NCBI GenBank assembly: GCA_035532215.1 | Contig: DATKRK010000174.1 | Coordinates: forward strand, 1-21,483 | DNA from: JAICIG01 sp035532215 | Lineage (GTDB): Bacteria; Planctomycetota; Planctomycetia; Pirellulales; JAICIG01 | DNA length: 21,483 nucleotides | Direction of reading: 5' to 3' | In this document: positions 1 to 7,437 of the stretch, one piece after another | Position numbering within the stretch: the first letter of the stretch is position 1 | How the letters are laid out: the number at the start of each line of letters is the position of its first letter | Notes under the pieces: model-generated | The model's input: only the letters and a program-made list of their open reading frames with translations | Database searches by the model: none | What the model was told of the DNA's origin: nothing | Made by a program: the position numbers and the translations under genes

Positions 1-42
1 CGCCTCATCGGCCGGCAACAAACACATTCCTTGTGCGCTCAC
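1..42 (-). CDS. Possible 5' end of an unidentified gene running off the left edge
   Basis: On the minus strand a GTG codon at 42-40 opens a frame of 14 codons (VSAQGMCLLPADEA) that leaves the window without a stop. It is preceded by AAGGAGG (complement of 51-57), eight bases upstream of the GTG. That is one of the best Shine-Dalgarno sequences in the window and is the main support for the call. A second in-frame GTG at 48-46 sits too close to the SD (2 nt). An imperfect hairpin (62-91) would lie in its leader. The peptide is too short to assign to a family. The gene would be divergent from everything to its right. Confidence 0.35.
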   Translation of the reverse strand, partial: MSAQGMCLLPADEA

Positions 43-138
43 GGTCACAGCCTCCTTGCTGCCTTGGTGGGTTCTTTTCCAAACCCCAAGGTACTCAAGG
101 ACTGTGACTTGCGCCTATTTCAACGGTATTGGGCTTAG

Positions 139-268
139 CCCGGATTATTCATCAGCCCACACCAACCCGAAGCGCCAGCGAGGCGGAGCAACGCACTGAC
201 CTCGCTGGCGCTTCGGGTTTGTATGGAGCGCTTTGTCAAGTAATAGCTGGGCGGATGAATAATCCGGG
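139..268. repeat. MITE-like nested inverted repeat, 130 bp
   Basis: The ends are 21-bp inverted repeats with one mismatch (139-159 against 248-268; core CCCGGATTATTCAT / ATGAATAATCCGGG). Inside lies a perfect 20-bp inverted repeat, AACCCGAAGCGCCAGCGAGG at 164-183 and its complement at 200-219, around a 16-nt loop. No coding frame inside looks real and I see no clear target-site duplication. The structure fits a non-autonomous mobile element or a REP-like intergenic palindrome. The inner motif is of a type I associate with planctomycete intergenic regions, from memory only. Confidence 0.7.
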
Positions 269-295
269 TATAGCAGAAAGCGGCTGACCTCGGGT

Positions 296-312
296 TTGGC
301 ACGGCAAATGCC
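296..312 (+). promoter_or_regulatory. Candidate sigma-54 (-24/-12) promoter
   Basis: TTGGCACGGCAAATGCC matches the RpoN consensus TGGCACG-N4-TTGC at ten of eleven fixed positions (ATGC instead of TTGC). The invariant GG (298-299) and GC (310-311) have the required 10-bp gap. Transcription would start near 322-323, about 75 bp before the GTG of the small ORF at 397. A sigma-54 activator gene lies just downstream (894-2396), which makes the site biologically plausible. A stem-forming inverted repeat (312-319 with 349-356, plus an inner stem 320-342) overlaps the predicted start. Confidence 0.5.
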
Positions 313-356
313 TTGGGGGGCCTTGGAAAGCGTCCAAAAGGCAAATTGCCCCCAAG
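312..356 (+). repeat. Inverted repeat overlapping the predicted sigma-54 start
   Basis: CTTGGGGG (312-319) pairs with CCCCCAAG (349-356). Inside, GCCTT (320-324) pairs with AAGGC (338-342) and GGA with TCC. There is no T-tract after it, so it is not an obvious terminator. It begins at the last base of the -12 element, so only part of it would be transcribed from that promoter. Function unknown. Confidence 0.35.
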
Positions 357-396
357 CGACCCCACTTCAGAAGTTGCCAACTTGTAGGAGAGACAC

Positions 397-600
397 GTGC
401 CCCGCGCTCGAAAGCCATCGATGAATCTGAAAACGTTTCTCAACGTTCCGTCTCCGGAAGAAATTCAAAGCCGCGCCGCCAAGATTCGGAAGGACTGGAC
501 GCCTCGGCAGCATCTGAAACGCTCGCTGGCGGCTGCCCCGCTGGAAGTCGTGGAAATTCGCAGCCACGGCCGGCGTCGCGGTTTTTCCGAAGATTGGTAG
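397..600 (+). CDS. Small hypothetical protein, 67 aa
   Basis: This is a basic 67-residue protein starting at GTG 397. The start is set by AGGAG at 386-390 with a 6-nt gap; an in-frame ATG at 421 has no such signal. The core 'VPSPEEIQSRAAKIRKDW' (residues ~17-34) and the Arg-rich C-terminus resemble short conserved proteins common in planctomycetes, from memory and without a search. There is no signal peptide, membrane segment or cysteine motif. It lies about 75 bp downstream of a candidate sigma-54 promoter and 293 bp before a sigma-54 activator gene. I cannot assign a function. Its size and basic charge would fit an RNA- or DNA-associated accessory protein, but that is speculation. Confidence 0.65.
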   Translation: MPRARKPSMNLKTFLNVPSPEEIQSRAAKIRKDWTPRQHLKRSLAAAPLEVVEIRSHGRRRGFSEDW

Positions 601-730
601 GCGCCGCAGTAAAACGAATGCTGTGAGCGGGTTGGGCGCGTCGAGCGTGCGAAACGGCTCACTCGTTGATTGACAGTCGGTCGCAACCCACTTACATTTC
701 AGTTGGGATCGGTTTGGTTGCGGCTACGAC

Positions 731-764
731 AGCCCTTGTTCTGAATTGTTTCAGAGTGAGGGCT
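731..764 (+). terminator. Strong hairpin between the small ORF and the sigma-54 activator gene
   Basis: AGCCCT (731-736) pairs with AGGGCT (759-764) and TCTGAA (740-745) with TTCAGA (750-755), around a TTGT loop. The intervening TGT and GTG can form three G-U wobbles in RNA, giving a continuous 15-bp stem. The following sequence is only weakly T-rich (TTCGTCGTCTT). It could be an imperfect terminator for the upstream ORF, a leader structure, or, as DNA, a dyad operator 130 bp before the activator start. The role is uncertain. Confidence 0.4.
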
Positions 765-893
765 TTCGTCGTCTTAGGGCTTTCTGGGGCGCTGCATCTC
801 AAATCCAAGTCGGGCGCGCCGGCACGTTTGCGCCTATGCCGGAAGCCCGCCGTCTCCGCATGGGCGACCTTCGAAAATCCTTGGAGAAACACT

Positions 894-2396
894 GTGCCAT
901 CCGTTCTTGTCATCGATGACGATCGGTCGGTGCTCCATGTCTGCAGGCAAGTTTTCAAAGATACCGAGGTCGGCGTTCTGGTGGCGAACACGGGCGCCGA
1001 AGGGCTGGCGACCTTCGCCGAGAGCAAACCGGACGTCGTGATTCTCGACATCATGCTGCCCGACCAGTCGGGGTTGGAAACCTTCGAGCAAATCTCGCGA
1101 TTGGATTCGAAGGCCCCCGTGATTTTCATCACGGCCGGCGGGACGAGCGACACGGCCATCGAGGCCATGAAGCTCGGCGCCTACGATTATCTGCTCAAGC
1201 CGCTCGATTTCGGCAAGGTCCGCGAGCTGGTGGAGCGGGCGTTGGAGATCCGCCGCTACATGCACGTGCCGGTGCGCGTGCCCAACGCCGCGCAGGAAAC
1301 GTCCGACGCGTCGGACATCTTCGTCGGCCGCTGTCCGGCCATGCAAGAGGTTTACAAGGCCATCGGGCGCGTCGCGCCGCACGACGTGACTGTGTTGATT
1401 CGCGGCGAGAGCGGCGCCGGCAAGGAACTCGTGGCTCGCGCCATTTACCATCACAGCACGCGCGCCGCGGGACGTTACCTGGCGGTGAACATCGCCGCCA
1501 TCCCCGAGACGCTGTTGGAAAGCGAGCTGTTCGGTCACGAAAAGGGCGCCTTCACCGGCGCCGACAGCAAGCGCATCGGGCGCTTCGAGCAATGTTCCGG
1601 CGGAACGCTGTTCCTCGACGAAGTCGGCGACATGACTCCGCTGGTGCAGAGCAAAGTGCTGCGGTTGCTGCAAGAACAGAAGTTCGAGCGCGTCGGCGGC
1701 AGCGAAACGATCGCCACCGACGTCCGCGTGCTGGCCGCCACGCATTGCGACCTGGAAAAGATGGTCGCCGACGGAGACTTCCGCGCCGACTTGTACTACC
1801 GGCTGAACGGCTACACCATCAAGCTGCCGCCGCTCGCCGATCGCGGCGACGACGTGGTCATCTTGTTGGAACATTTCCTGGCGCGATTCGCCAAAACGCT
1901 GGGCAAAGACGTGGAAGGCATCACGCCCGAAACGCTCGAGTTGTTATTGAAGTATCCCTGGCCGGGAAACGTGCGCGAGTTGCAAAGCGTCGTCAAACAA
2001 GCGCTGCTGCACGCCACCGGGCAGGTGCTGCTGCCCGAGTTTCTGCCCGAGGAAATCCGCTGCTCGCGAAAGCCTGCCGCTTCGGCGCGAAACCGGCAGT
2101 CCGGGCTGCAGGCCCTGGAGTCGTTCGTCGAAGAGGCCCTGGATACGGGCGGCGAGGAAGTCTATGCGGAAGCCGTGGCCAGGCTGGAAAAATTCCTGTT
2201 TACCCGCGTGCTCAGCCACACCGCCGGAAACCAGTCGCAGGCGGCGAAGATTCTGGGCATTACCCGAGGCAGCTTGCGCAACAAAATCCGTCTGCTGAAA
2301 ATCAGCATCGATCAGGTCGTGAGCGTGGACAGCGCCGAGGTAGAGGACGACGAGGATGCACCAACGCAAGTGGCTTCGCATGCAACGGCCGGTTGA
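894..2396 (+). CDS. NtrC-family sigma-54-dependent response regulator, 500 aa
   Basis: Three domains are visible in order. A receiver domain (~1-120) has the acidic cluster D8-D10, phospho-acceptor D52, T80 and K102. An AAA+ sigma-54 activation domain (~142-385) has Walker A GESGAGKE (171-178), the RpoN-contacting GAFTGA loop (218-223), Walker B GTLFLDE (237-243) and WPGNVREL (356-363). A Fis-type helix-turn-helix lies at ~425-470. All catalytic residues are intact, so it should use ATP hydrolysis to open RpoN promoters when phosphorylated. I chose GTG 894 because GGAG at 883-886 lies 7 nt upstream and the protein then begins directly with the receiver strand; the frame is open back to 666 but that extension is unlike the family. 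No cognate kinase gene is adjacent. A dyad at 731-764 may be an autoregulatory site (inference). Confidence 0.93.
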   Translation: MPSVLVIDDDRSVLHVCRQVFKDTEVGVLVANTGAEGLATFAESKPDVVILDIMLPDQSGLETFEQISRLDSKAPVIFITAGGTSDTAIEAMKLGAYDYLLKPLDFGKVRELVERALEIRRYMHVPVRVPNAAQETSDASDIFVGRCPAMQEVYKAIGRVAPHDVTVLIRGESGAGKELVARAIYHHSTRAAGRYLAVNIAAIPETLLESELFGHEKGAFTGADSKRIGRFEQCSGGTLFLDEVGDMTPLVQSKVLRLLQEQKFERVGGSETIATDVRVLAATHCDLEKMVADGDFRADLYYRLNGYTIKLPPLADRGDDVVILLEHFLARFAKTLGKDVEGITPETLELLLKYPWPGNVRELQSVVKQALLHATGQVLLPEFLPEEIRCSRKPAASARNRQSGLQALESFVEEALDTGGEEVYAEAVARLEKFLFTRVLSHTAGNQSQAAKILGITRGSLRNKIRLLKISIDQVVSVDSAEVEDDEDAPTQVASHATAG

Positions 2397-2728
2397 GCGA
2401 AGCCGGAGCGCCGACGAAGCGGCCGTGCTTGGTTCGAGAGCGATCAGCGTGACGCTTTCGGCGTCATCGACAAGCCGGGCGAATCCGGCCGCACGGCTCG
2501 ACTTGCGAATGGCTTCGGCGGACGTCTTGGCGGCATGGCATTTGCTAGTGAGGTGCTCGTCTTTTCGAGAGTTGAGTCAGGGCAACCTTGGTTGCACTGC
2601 TGCACGCAGGTCAGGACATTGCTATGGTAAACGGAACTGTAGCCCATCTACGTTGCGCCCCGTCCGCGGCCATCGGTCCGGCTCGCTCGCGCAGTCGACA
2701 GGATTTACGCAAGCCCGCAATCACGAAC
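2397..2728. other. Intergenic stretch without a convincing gene
   Basis: This lies between the activator stop and the ATG of the ANTAR regulator. Open frames here lack family features. The ANTAR frame itself stays open back to 2588 and has an ATG at 2624 preceded by CAGGA (2612-2616, 7 nt), so up to 35 extra residues could be coding. I see no clear promoter, terminator or repeat. Confidence 0.5.
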
Positions 2729-3352
2729 ATGCGACCGAAATCTGATGCCGTCGGCGAAGTCGAAACGCGGACCCGCTTGCGAGTGGCGGTCGCCGACGAC
2801 GACCCCGACGTCCGCGAAGTGCTGGCCAAAATGCTCCGGGCCTTGGGCCACGAAATGGCCTTTGAGGCGGCGACCGGGCGCGAACTGGTCGAGCAGTTTC
2901 TGGCCCTCGGCGCCGATCTGGTGATGACCGATATTCGAATGCCCGACATGGACGGCCTGGACGCCGCGGGGTTGATCTATCGCAATTCGGCTACGCCGAT
3001 CATCCTGCTCTCGGGGCATTGCGACCGGGCGCTAATCGAACGCGCCGAAGAGAATCACGTCTTCGCCTATCTGCTCAAGCCGATCACGCAACTCCAACTG
3101 GAGCCCGCCATCGTGCTGGCTATGCGCCGGCAGGAAGAGTTTCGGGCCTTGAAGCATGAAGCCGATGATTTGCGTCAGGCCCTGGCCGACCGCAAACTGA
3201 TCGAGCGCGCCAAGGGCCTGCTGATGAAGCACCTGAACCTCGACGAGCAAGACGCGTTCCGCAAGCTGCAAAAGCTGGCCAGCAGCAAGAACAAAAAGCT
3301 GGTGGAAATCGCCGAGATGGTGCTGACGATGGCGGAAGCTCTGAATGGGTAG
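2729..3352 (+). CDS. ANTAR-domain response regulator (RNA-binding antiterminator), 207 aa
   Basis: Residues ~17-132 form a receiver domain with D23-D25, phospho-acceptor D68 (VMTDIRMPDMDG), S95 and K117. Residues ~146-200 form an ANTAR domain (the 'LIERAKGLLMKHLNLDEQDAFRKLQ' type helices, here 157-181). In this family phosphorylation drives dimerisation, and the ANTAR domain then binds paired RNA hairpins to prevent transcription termination. ATG 2729 puts the receiver domain near the N-terminus but lacks an SD. ATG 2624, with an SD-like AGGA, would add 35 residues, so the start is uncertain. The hybrid sensor-like gene follows after 24 bp, suggesting one transcript and a phosphorelay partnership with its Hpt domain. 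I see no classic tandem hexaloop ANTAR target nearby. Confidence 0.88.
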   Translation: MRPKSDAVGEVETRTRLRVAVADDDPDVREVLAKMLRALGHEMAFEAATGRELVEQFLALGADLVMTDIRMPDMDGLDAAGLIYRNSATPIILLSGHCDRALIERAEENHVFAYLLKPITQLQLEPAIVLAMRRQEEFRALKHEADDLRQALADRKLIERAKGLLMKHLNLDEQDAFRKLQKLASSKNKKLVEIAEMVLTMAEALNG

Positions 3353-3376
3353 GCGATTTCGAATCGATTGGCGGCC

Positions 3377-4963
3377 ATGAAGGGAAAGGCTGATTCGCAG
3401 AAGACTCATCTGAAGGCGGGCGTCGTGCCGCGGACGTTCATCGATCATTTAAATCACGAGATCCGCTCTCCGCTGACGGTCGTCGTCGGCATGGCGGAGT
3501 TGTTGTCGCTGTCGTCGCTGTCGGAGGAACAACGGCAGTATCTTGCTACCTTGCGACAGGCCACCGACTCGATCCTGCGGCTGATGGACTTTGCAGTCGA
3601 TTTCAGCCGCCTGCAGGCCGGCTCGCTGGCGTTGCGAGACGAGCCGTTCAGCTTGAGAGGCGTTTTGGATCAGTTCCGGCAGTCCGCGCTCTCTCAGCGC
3701 CCGACGCCGGCTCTCGAGATCGAAGTGCAACCCGAGGCGCAAGACGCGCTCCGAGGCGACGGCGCCCGGCTGCGGCAGGTGCTGACCGAGTTGGTCGCCT
3801 ACCTGGCGGAAGTTTACCGCATTCAGCGAATCAGCCTGCAAGTGACCGCCGGCTCGCCGGCCTCGCACGACGCGCGCCTGACCTTCGCCTTCGTAGCGGC
3901 AGATCGGTCATGTCCGGCCGCGGAAGACGGGGAAGACGGGCAGTGGATCGCCTGCTCGGAAGACATGCTGAACCGCCGTCATGGACTGGAGTTGGCGGTA
4001 GCGGCGGGCTTGGCGAAGGCCATGAACGGCGCCGTCTGGATTGCGGCCCAGGCCGACGCTCCGATCGCGGCCCGCTTCACGGCCGCCTTCGAACGGTCGG
4101 TCGAAAGCGAAAGTCTCAAGCAACTCTTTGCCCCCACTGCGGCTGCACAAAGCCCAAACTCGCCAGCGCCGAGGCGAATCCTGCTGGCCGAGGACGTCAA
4201 ACCCAACCAGCAGATCATTGGTTCACTGCTGCGGCGCCGCGGGCATGCCGTGTCGATCGTCTCCGACGGCGCCGAGGCCGTGAAGGCTTTCGAGCGACAT
4301 CCGGAAAGTTTCGACGTGGTCATCTTGGACCTGGAGATGCCGGTCATGGACGGCCGGCAAGCCGCGGCGGAAATCCGCCGCCGCGCTTCGGAACGACCGG
4401 TCCTCATCGTAGCCCTGACGGCGCATCGCATCGATGGCGCTTCGAAACAGTTGCTTCCGGAACACTTCCATGCGGCGCTTGGCAAGCCGATCGACGCCGA
4501 GCGGCTGTTCGAAGCCGTCGAGTCGGATCATACGCGCCCGGCGCCCTCAATGGCTTGCGATTCCGCAACGACGCACGAGGCCTCGGGCGAACCGGCCGCG
4601 GTCGATTACCGAGCCGCGCTCAAGCGGTTGTGCGGCGACGAGCGGCTGCTGGACGATCTCGTGCAGTTCTTCCTGGACGATTCGCCCGAGTTGCTCTGCG
4701 AGGCCCGTGCGGCGATCGAACGCAACGACGCCAAGGCCCTGGAACGCACGGCGCATAGCATCCGCGGCCTGGCCTCCAACTTCGGCGCCCACTCGACGGT
4801 CCAAGCCGCGGCGGCGTTGGAACAAATCGGCCACGACGCCGAGTTGGACGCCGCCGAACGCGCCTGCCAGACGCTGGAGGCCGAAATCGGCCGGCTGATG
4901 GCAGTCTTGGAGGACCGCCTGAAGCTGACGCGTTCCGCGAGCTTGGACGCGCGCGGTTCTTAG
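3377..4963 (+). CDS. Hybrid histidine kinase-like protein: HisKA, degenerate ATPase, REC, Hpt (528 aa)
   Basis: The N-terminal HisKA domain (~18-90) keeps the H-box 'NHEIRSPL' with His27. The next ~150 residues align by order with a HATPase_c domain, 'GDGARLRQVL' (~127-136) and 'GLELAVAAGLAKAMNGAV' (~203-220), but the N-box asparagines are replaced (ELVAYLAEV), the DxGxG box is absent and GTGLGL reads HGLELA. Catalysis by the usual mechanism is therefore doubtful. A complete receiver domain (~267-385; D273, D318, T348, K370) and an Hpt domain (~407-515; His460 in 'AHSIRGLASNFGA') follow. There is no membrane segment or sensor domain, so it is cytoplasmic. I prefer ATG 3377 over TTG 3368. Probable role: relay or phosphatase partner of the ANTAR regulator just upstream. 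Confidence 0.87.
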   Translation: MKGKADSQKTHLKAGVVPRTFIDHLNHEIRSPLTVVVGMAELLSLSSLSEEQRQYLATLRQATDSILRLMDFAVDFSRLQAGSLALRDEPFSLRGVLDQFRQSALSQRPTPALEIEVQPEAQDALRGDGARLRQVLTELVAYLAEVYRIQRISLQVTAGSPASHDARLTFAFVAADRSCPAAEDGEDGQWIACSEDMLNRRHGLELAVAAGLAKAMNGAVWIAAQADAPIAARFTAAFERSVESESLKQLFAPTAAAQSPNSPAPRRILLAEDVKPNQQIIGSLLRRRGHAVSIVSDGAEAVKAFERHPESFDVVILDLEMPVMDGRQAAAEIRRRASERPVLIVALTAHRIDGASKQLLPEHFHAALGKPIDAERLFEAVESDHTRPAPSMACDSATTHEASGEPAAVDYRAALKRLCGDERLLDDLVQFFLDDSPELLCEARAAIERNDAKALERTAHSIRGLASNFGAHSTVQAAAALEQIGHDAELDAAERACQTLEAEIGRLMAVLEDRLKLTRSASLDARGS

Positions 4964-5016
4964 CGCCCGAAGTAGACCAATCCAACCAGGACTGGCCTCC
5001 GAGGCGAGGAAGCCGG

Positions 5017-7437
5017 TCAAACGTGGATCACCTTGTTCTCCGCGGGCGCCGTCTCGCCTTCGACGAGGTCCGCGTCGTGGGCGTGCTGGATGGCTTCTTC
5101 GGTGCTCGTCGGATCGACGGCGCGGCAACTGGCCGTGAGCCGTTCGGCCAGCTCGCGCAGCTCTTCCTGCCACTCGGTCGCCATCATGCCGGCCGGCGTG
5201 ACGGCGGAAAACTCTTCGCAGAGCAGAATCAGCCGCAGCAGGTGGCGGAAGACGATGCCTTCCTGCTTGACCAGATCGCGGGCTTTGACGTAGTTGTTGA
5301 AATTGCCGGCAAATTCGAGCAATTCGCCGGCGCACCAGACCGGCTGCGTTTCGACGTCGGAGACTTCGGGGAACAAGGCGTCGAACAACAATCGCAGTTT
5401 CTCGGCCAGCACGACCGGCCGCTGCGGCTCGTCGTCGTAGCGGTCGCCTTCTTCCTCGTCTTCGCCGGCGTCGGGCGCGCGCGGCGCCGCGATCAGCCCG
5501 CGTTGGATCAATTCGGAGTCGAGACGCGTGGTCGCCAGCGGTCCGAGAGGCAAATCGAACGGAACGCGCACGTATTTCAATAAGGGCCGCGGCAAGCCCA
5601 GCACGCTTTCCAGAGCTTGCAGCCGCTCGTTGCGATCCGCGATGCCGATCTGTTCGATCAGAAACGCGCCATACAGCGGATTGATGCTGCGAAACGGCAG
5701 CAGCTTGTCGAGTTCCGCGGTGGGCGTCGCCGTGTCGGGCGAATAACGCGGCGGAGGCGGCGGGGCGGCCTTCTCAGAGGATTCAGAACGCGGAGCGCGA
5801 AGCGCGGACTGCGGAGCAGCAACGGACGGCAATCGAGCGCCAAGCAACAGACCCGTGGGCGCTGCCGGCGCCGGCGCTGCGGCTGGCGGTTCCGGCTTTT
5901 CGCCCTTGGGCGGCGGCTCGGGATCGAGCTTCACGTAGCCGCCGGCCCACAGCGAGAGCAGCATCCGGTCGAGGGCCGCTTCGCCCGCTTTGATCCGCGG
6001 TTCGTCCATCAGCCGCTTGCCGATCAGCTTGCGTATCCGCCCGACCTCGGGCGAGATTTTTAATAGGTAGGCCAACAGCCGCCAGGGCAAAGGCCCTTTG
6101 CTATAGAGCTTGCCCGGCGGGGCGCCTTTGAGCTTTTCGAACTGCGCCTCGTTCCAATAGGTTTCGGTCTCGCGCCGCGTGGGGCGTTTTTTCTTGAGCG
6201 CCTTTTTCGCCTTCAGCAGCCCGGGGTCTTTCGTGTCTTCCGGGATCGCGTCGTACTTCTGCTTCCAGCGCAGAATTTTGACGTCGTCCTCGTGCGCCAT
6301 CGCGTAGACATAGCCCCGCTCGTCGTATTGCGGGCGGCCGGCGCGGCCGAAAATCTGATGGGCCGTGCTGGCGTCGAGCAGCTTTTGCTCGCCGCGCGGC
6401 CCTTTGACGAGCGAGCTGAGCACCACGCTGCGGGCCGGCAGATTGATGCCCGCCGCCAGCGTTTCGGTGCATAGCGCCACGGCCAACAGCTTGCGCTGAA
6501 ACAGGTCCTCGACCACCCGGCGATACTTGGGCAACAGCCCCGCATGGTGAACGCCGACGCCGCGGTGCAACAGTTGCTTGAGCTTCGGCCCGACGCCTTG
6601 CGACCAATCGAGCCGGTTGACCTCGGCGATCACCTGCGAGCGCTCGGGCTCGCCCAGCAGATGGCAGCCCTTGAGCTGCTCGGCGATGTTCCAGCACTCT
6701 TCGCGATTGAAGCAAAACACCAACGCCGGCGTGCGGCGGCTGGCGGCGTCGCCCTGGGCCATCTGCGTGAGCTGCTCGTTGAGCAGTTCATCGCCCACCC
6801 ATTGATAGACCAGCGGCACGCGCCGCTCGGTCCCTTCGATCAGTTCCAGCTTGCGGCCGTGGCAGCGGTCGAGCCAATTGATGAACTCTTTCGAGTTGCC
6901 GACCGTGGCCGAGAGCAACAACAGCCGGACGTGCTTGGGCAGCATGCCGAGCGACAGTTCCCAGACGATGCCCCGCTGCGCGTCGGCGAAGCTGTGAAAC
7001 TCGTCCATCACCACGGCGCTGACCGGCGAAAAATCGAACGCTGCTTCGTGCAGCAGGCGATTCAAGAGAATCTCGGCCACCACGACCAGAATCCGGGCCC
7101 GCGGATTGACGCGCCGATTGCCCGTCACCAGCCCCACGTCTTCGGCCTTGAAGCCCCAGCGCACGGCGGCGGCCTGCATTTCGGCGAATTTCTGTTCCGT
7201 CAGCGCGATCAGCGGCGTGGTGTAATAGGCCACGGTGTTGGAGTGCAGCGCCTCGAACAGCGCCGCCTCGGCGATCAGCGTCTTGCCGGTGCCGGTCGGC
7301 GCGCAAACCAGCACCCCTTGCGGCGCCGTGAACCACGCCAACAGCGCCTCTTCCTGCACCGGATAGGGCGGGTAAGGCAGCGCGCCCAGGTACTGTTCGG
7401 CAAGCTGATCGCGGGTGGGAAGAGGCTCGGCCGTCAT
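5017..7437 (-). CDS. Ski2-like DEAD/DEAH-box (DEFH) helicase, 806 aa
   Basis: The motor core occupies ~1-400: Q-motif region 'YPPYPVQEEALLAW' (~22-35), motif I APTGTGKT (46-53), motif II DEFH (145-148), motif III SAT (176-178), 'VHHAGLLPKYRRVVEDLF' (~296-313), 'TETLAAGINLPAR' (~324-336) and motif VI QIFGRAGRPQ (361-370). This arrangement is typical of Ski2-like superfamily 2 RNA/DNA helicases. A winged-helix/ratchet-type region probably follows. A Pro/Ala-rich linker (~515-580) then leads to a C-terminal domain with an acidic patch (EDEEEGDRYDDE) that I cannot assign. The ATG overlaps the purF stop by ATGA and has no SD, implying translational coupling. The linker contains a degenerate 7-bp repeat. 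The substrate is unknown; RNA processing or repair are both possible. Confidence 0.88.
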   Translation of the reverse strand: MTAEPLPTRDQLAEQYLGALPYPPYPVQEEALLAWFTAPQGVLVCAPTGTGKTLIAEAALFEALHSNTVAYYTTPLIALTEQKFAEMQAAAVRWGFKAEDVGLVTGNRRVNPRARILVVVAEILLNRLLHEAAFDFSPVSAVVMDEFHSFADAQRGIVWELSLGMLPKHVRLLLLSATVGNSKEFINWLDRCHGRKLELIEGTERRVPLVYQWVGDELLNEQLTQMAQGDAASRRTPALVFCFNREECWNIAEQLKGCHLLGEPERSQVIAEVNRLDWSQGVGPKLKQLLHRGVGVHHAGLLPKYRRVVEDLFQRKLLAVALCTETLAAGINLPARSVVLSSLVKGPRGEQKLLDASTAHQIFGRAGRPQYDERGYVYAMAHEDDVKILRWKQKYDAIPEDTKDPGLLKAKKALKKKRPTRRETETYWNEAQFEKLKGAPPGKLYSKGPLPWRLLAYLLKISPEVGRIRKLIGKRLMDEPRIKAGEAALDRMLLSLWAGGYVKLDPEPPPKGEKPEPPAAAPAPAAPTGLLLGARLPSVAAPQSALRAPRSESSEKAAPPPPPRYSPDTATPTAELDKLLPFRSINPLYGAFLIEQIGIADRNERLQALESVLGLPRPLLKYVRVPFDLPLGPLATTRLDSELIQRGLIAAPRAPDAGEDEEEGDRYDDEPQRPVVLAEKLRLLFDALFPEVSDVETQPVWCAGELLEFAGNFNNYVKARDLVKQEGIVFRHLLRLILLCEEFSAVTPAGMMATEWQEELRELAERLTASCRAVDPTSTEEAIQHAHDADLVEGETAPAENKVIHV
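5786..5820 (-). repeat. Degenerate heptanucleotide repeat inside the helicase linker
   Basis: Read on the plus strand, five successive 7-bp units occur at 5786-5820: GAACGCG, GAGCGCG, AAGCGCG, GACTGCG and GAGCAGC. They encode part of the Ala/Pro/Ser-rich linker (SALRAPRSES region). The reading frame stays open because the linker tolerates any in-frame sequence. Confidence 0.5.

Noticed and set aside
731..764. ANTAR target hairpin pair
   Set aside because: There is one hairpin with a 4-nt loop; ANTAR targets are two hairpins with hexanucleotide loops.
666..893. N-terminal extension of the sigma-54 activator from TTG 666
   Set aside because: It has no SD and no resemblance to the family, and the GTG at 894 has GGAG at correct spacing right before the receiver domain.
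834..1874. Long minus-strand open frame opposite the sigma-54 activator
   Set aside because: It mirrors a gene with intact catalytic motifs; its translation is His/Ala/Val-rich with no family features, typical of antisense frames in high-GC DNA.
5017..7437. Cas3 or other defence helicase
   Set aside because: There is no HD domain, no cas or defence neighbours and no CRISPR repeats; the motif order is that of Ski2-like helicases and the gene is coupled to purF.
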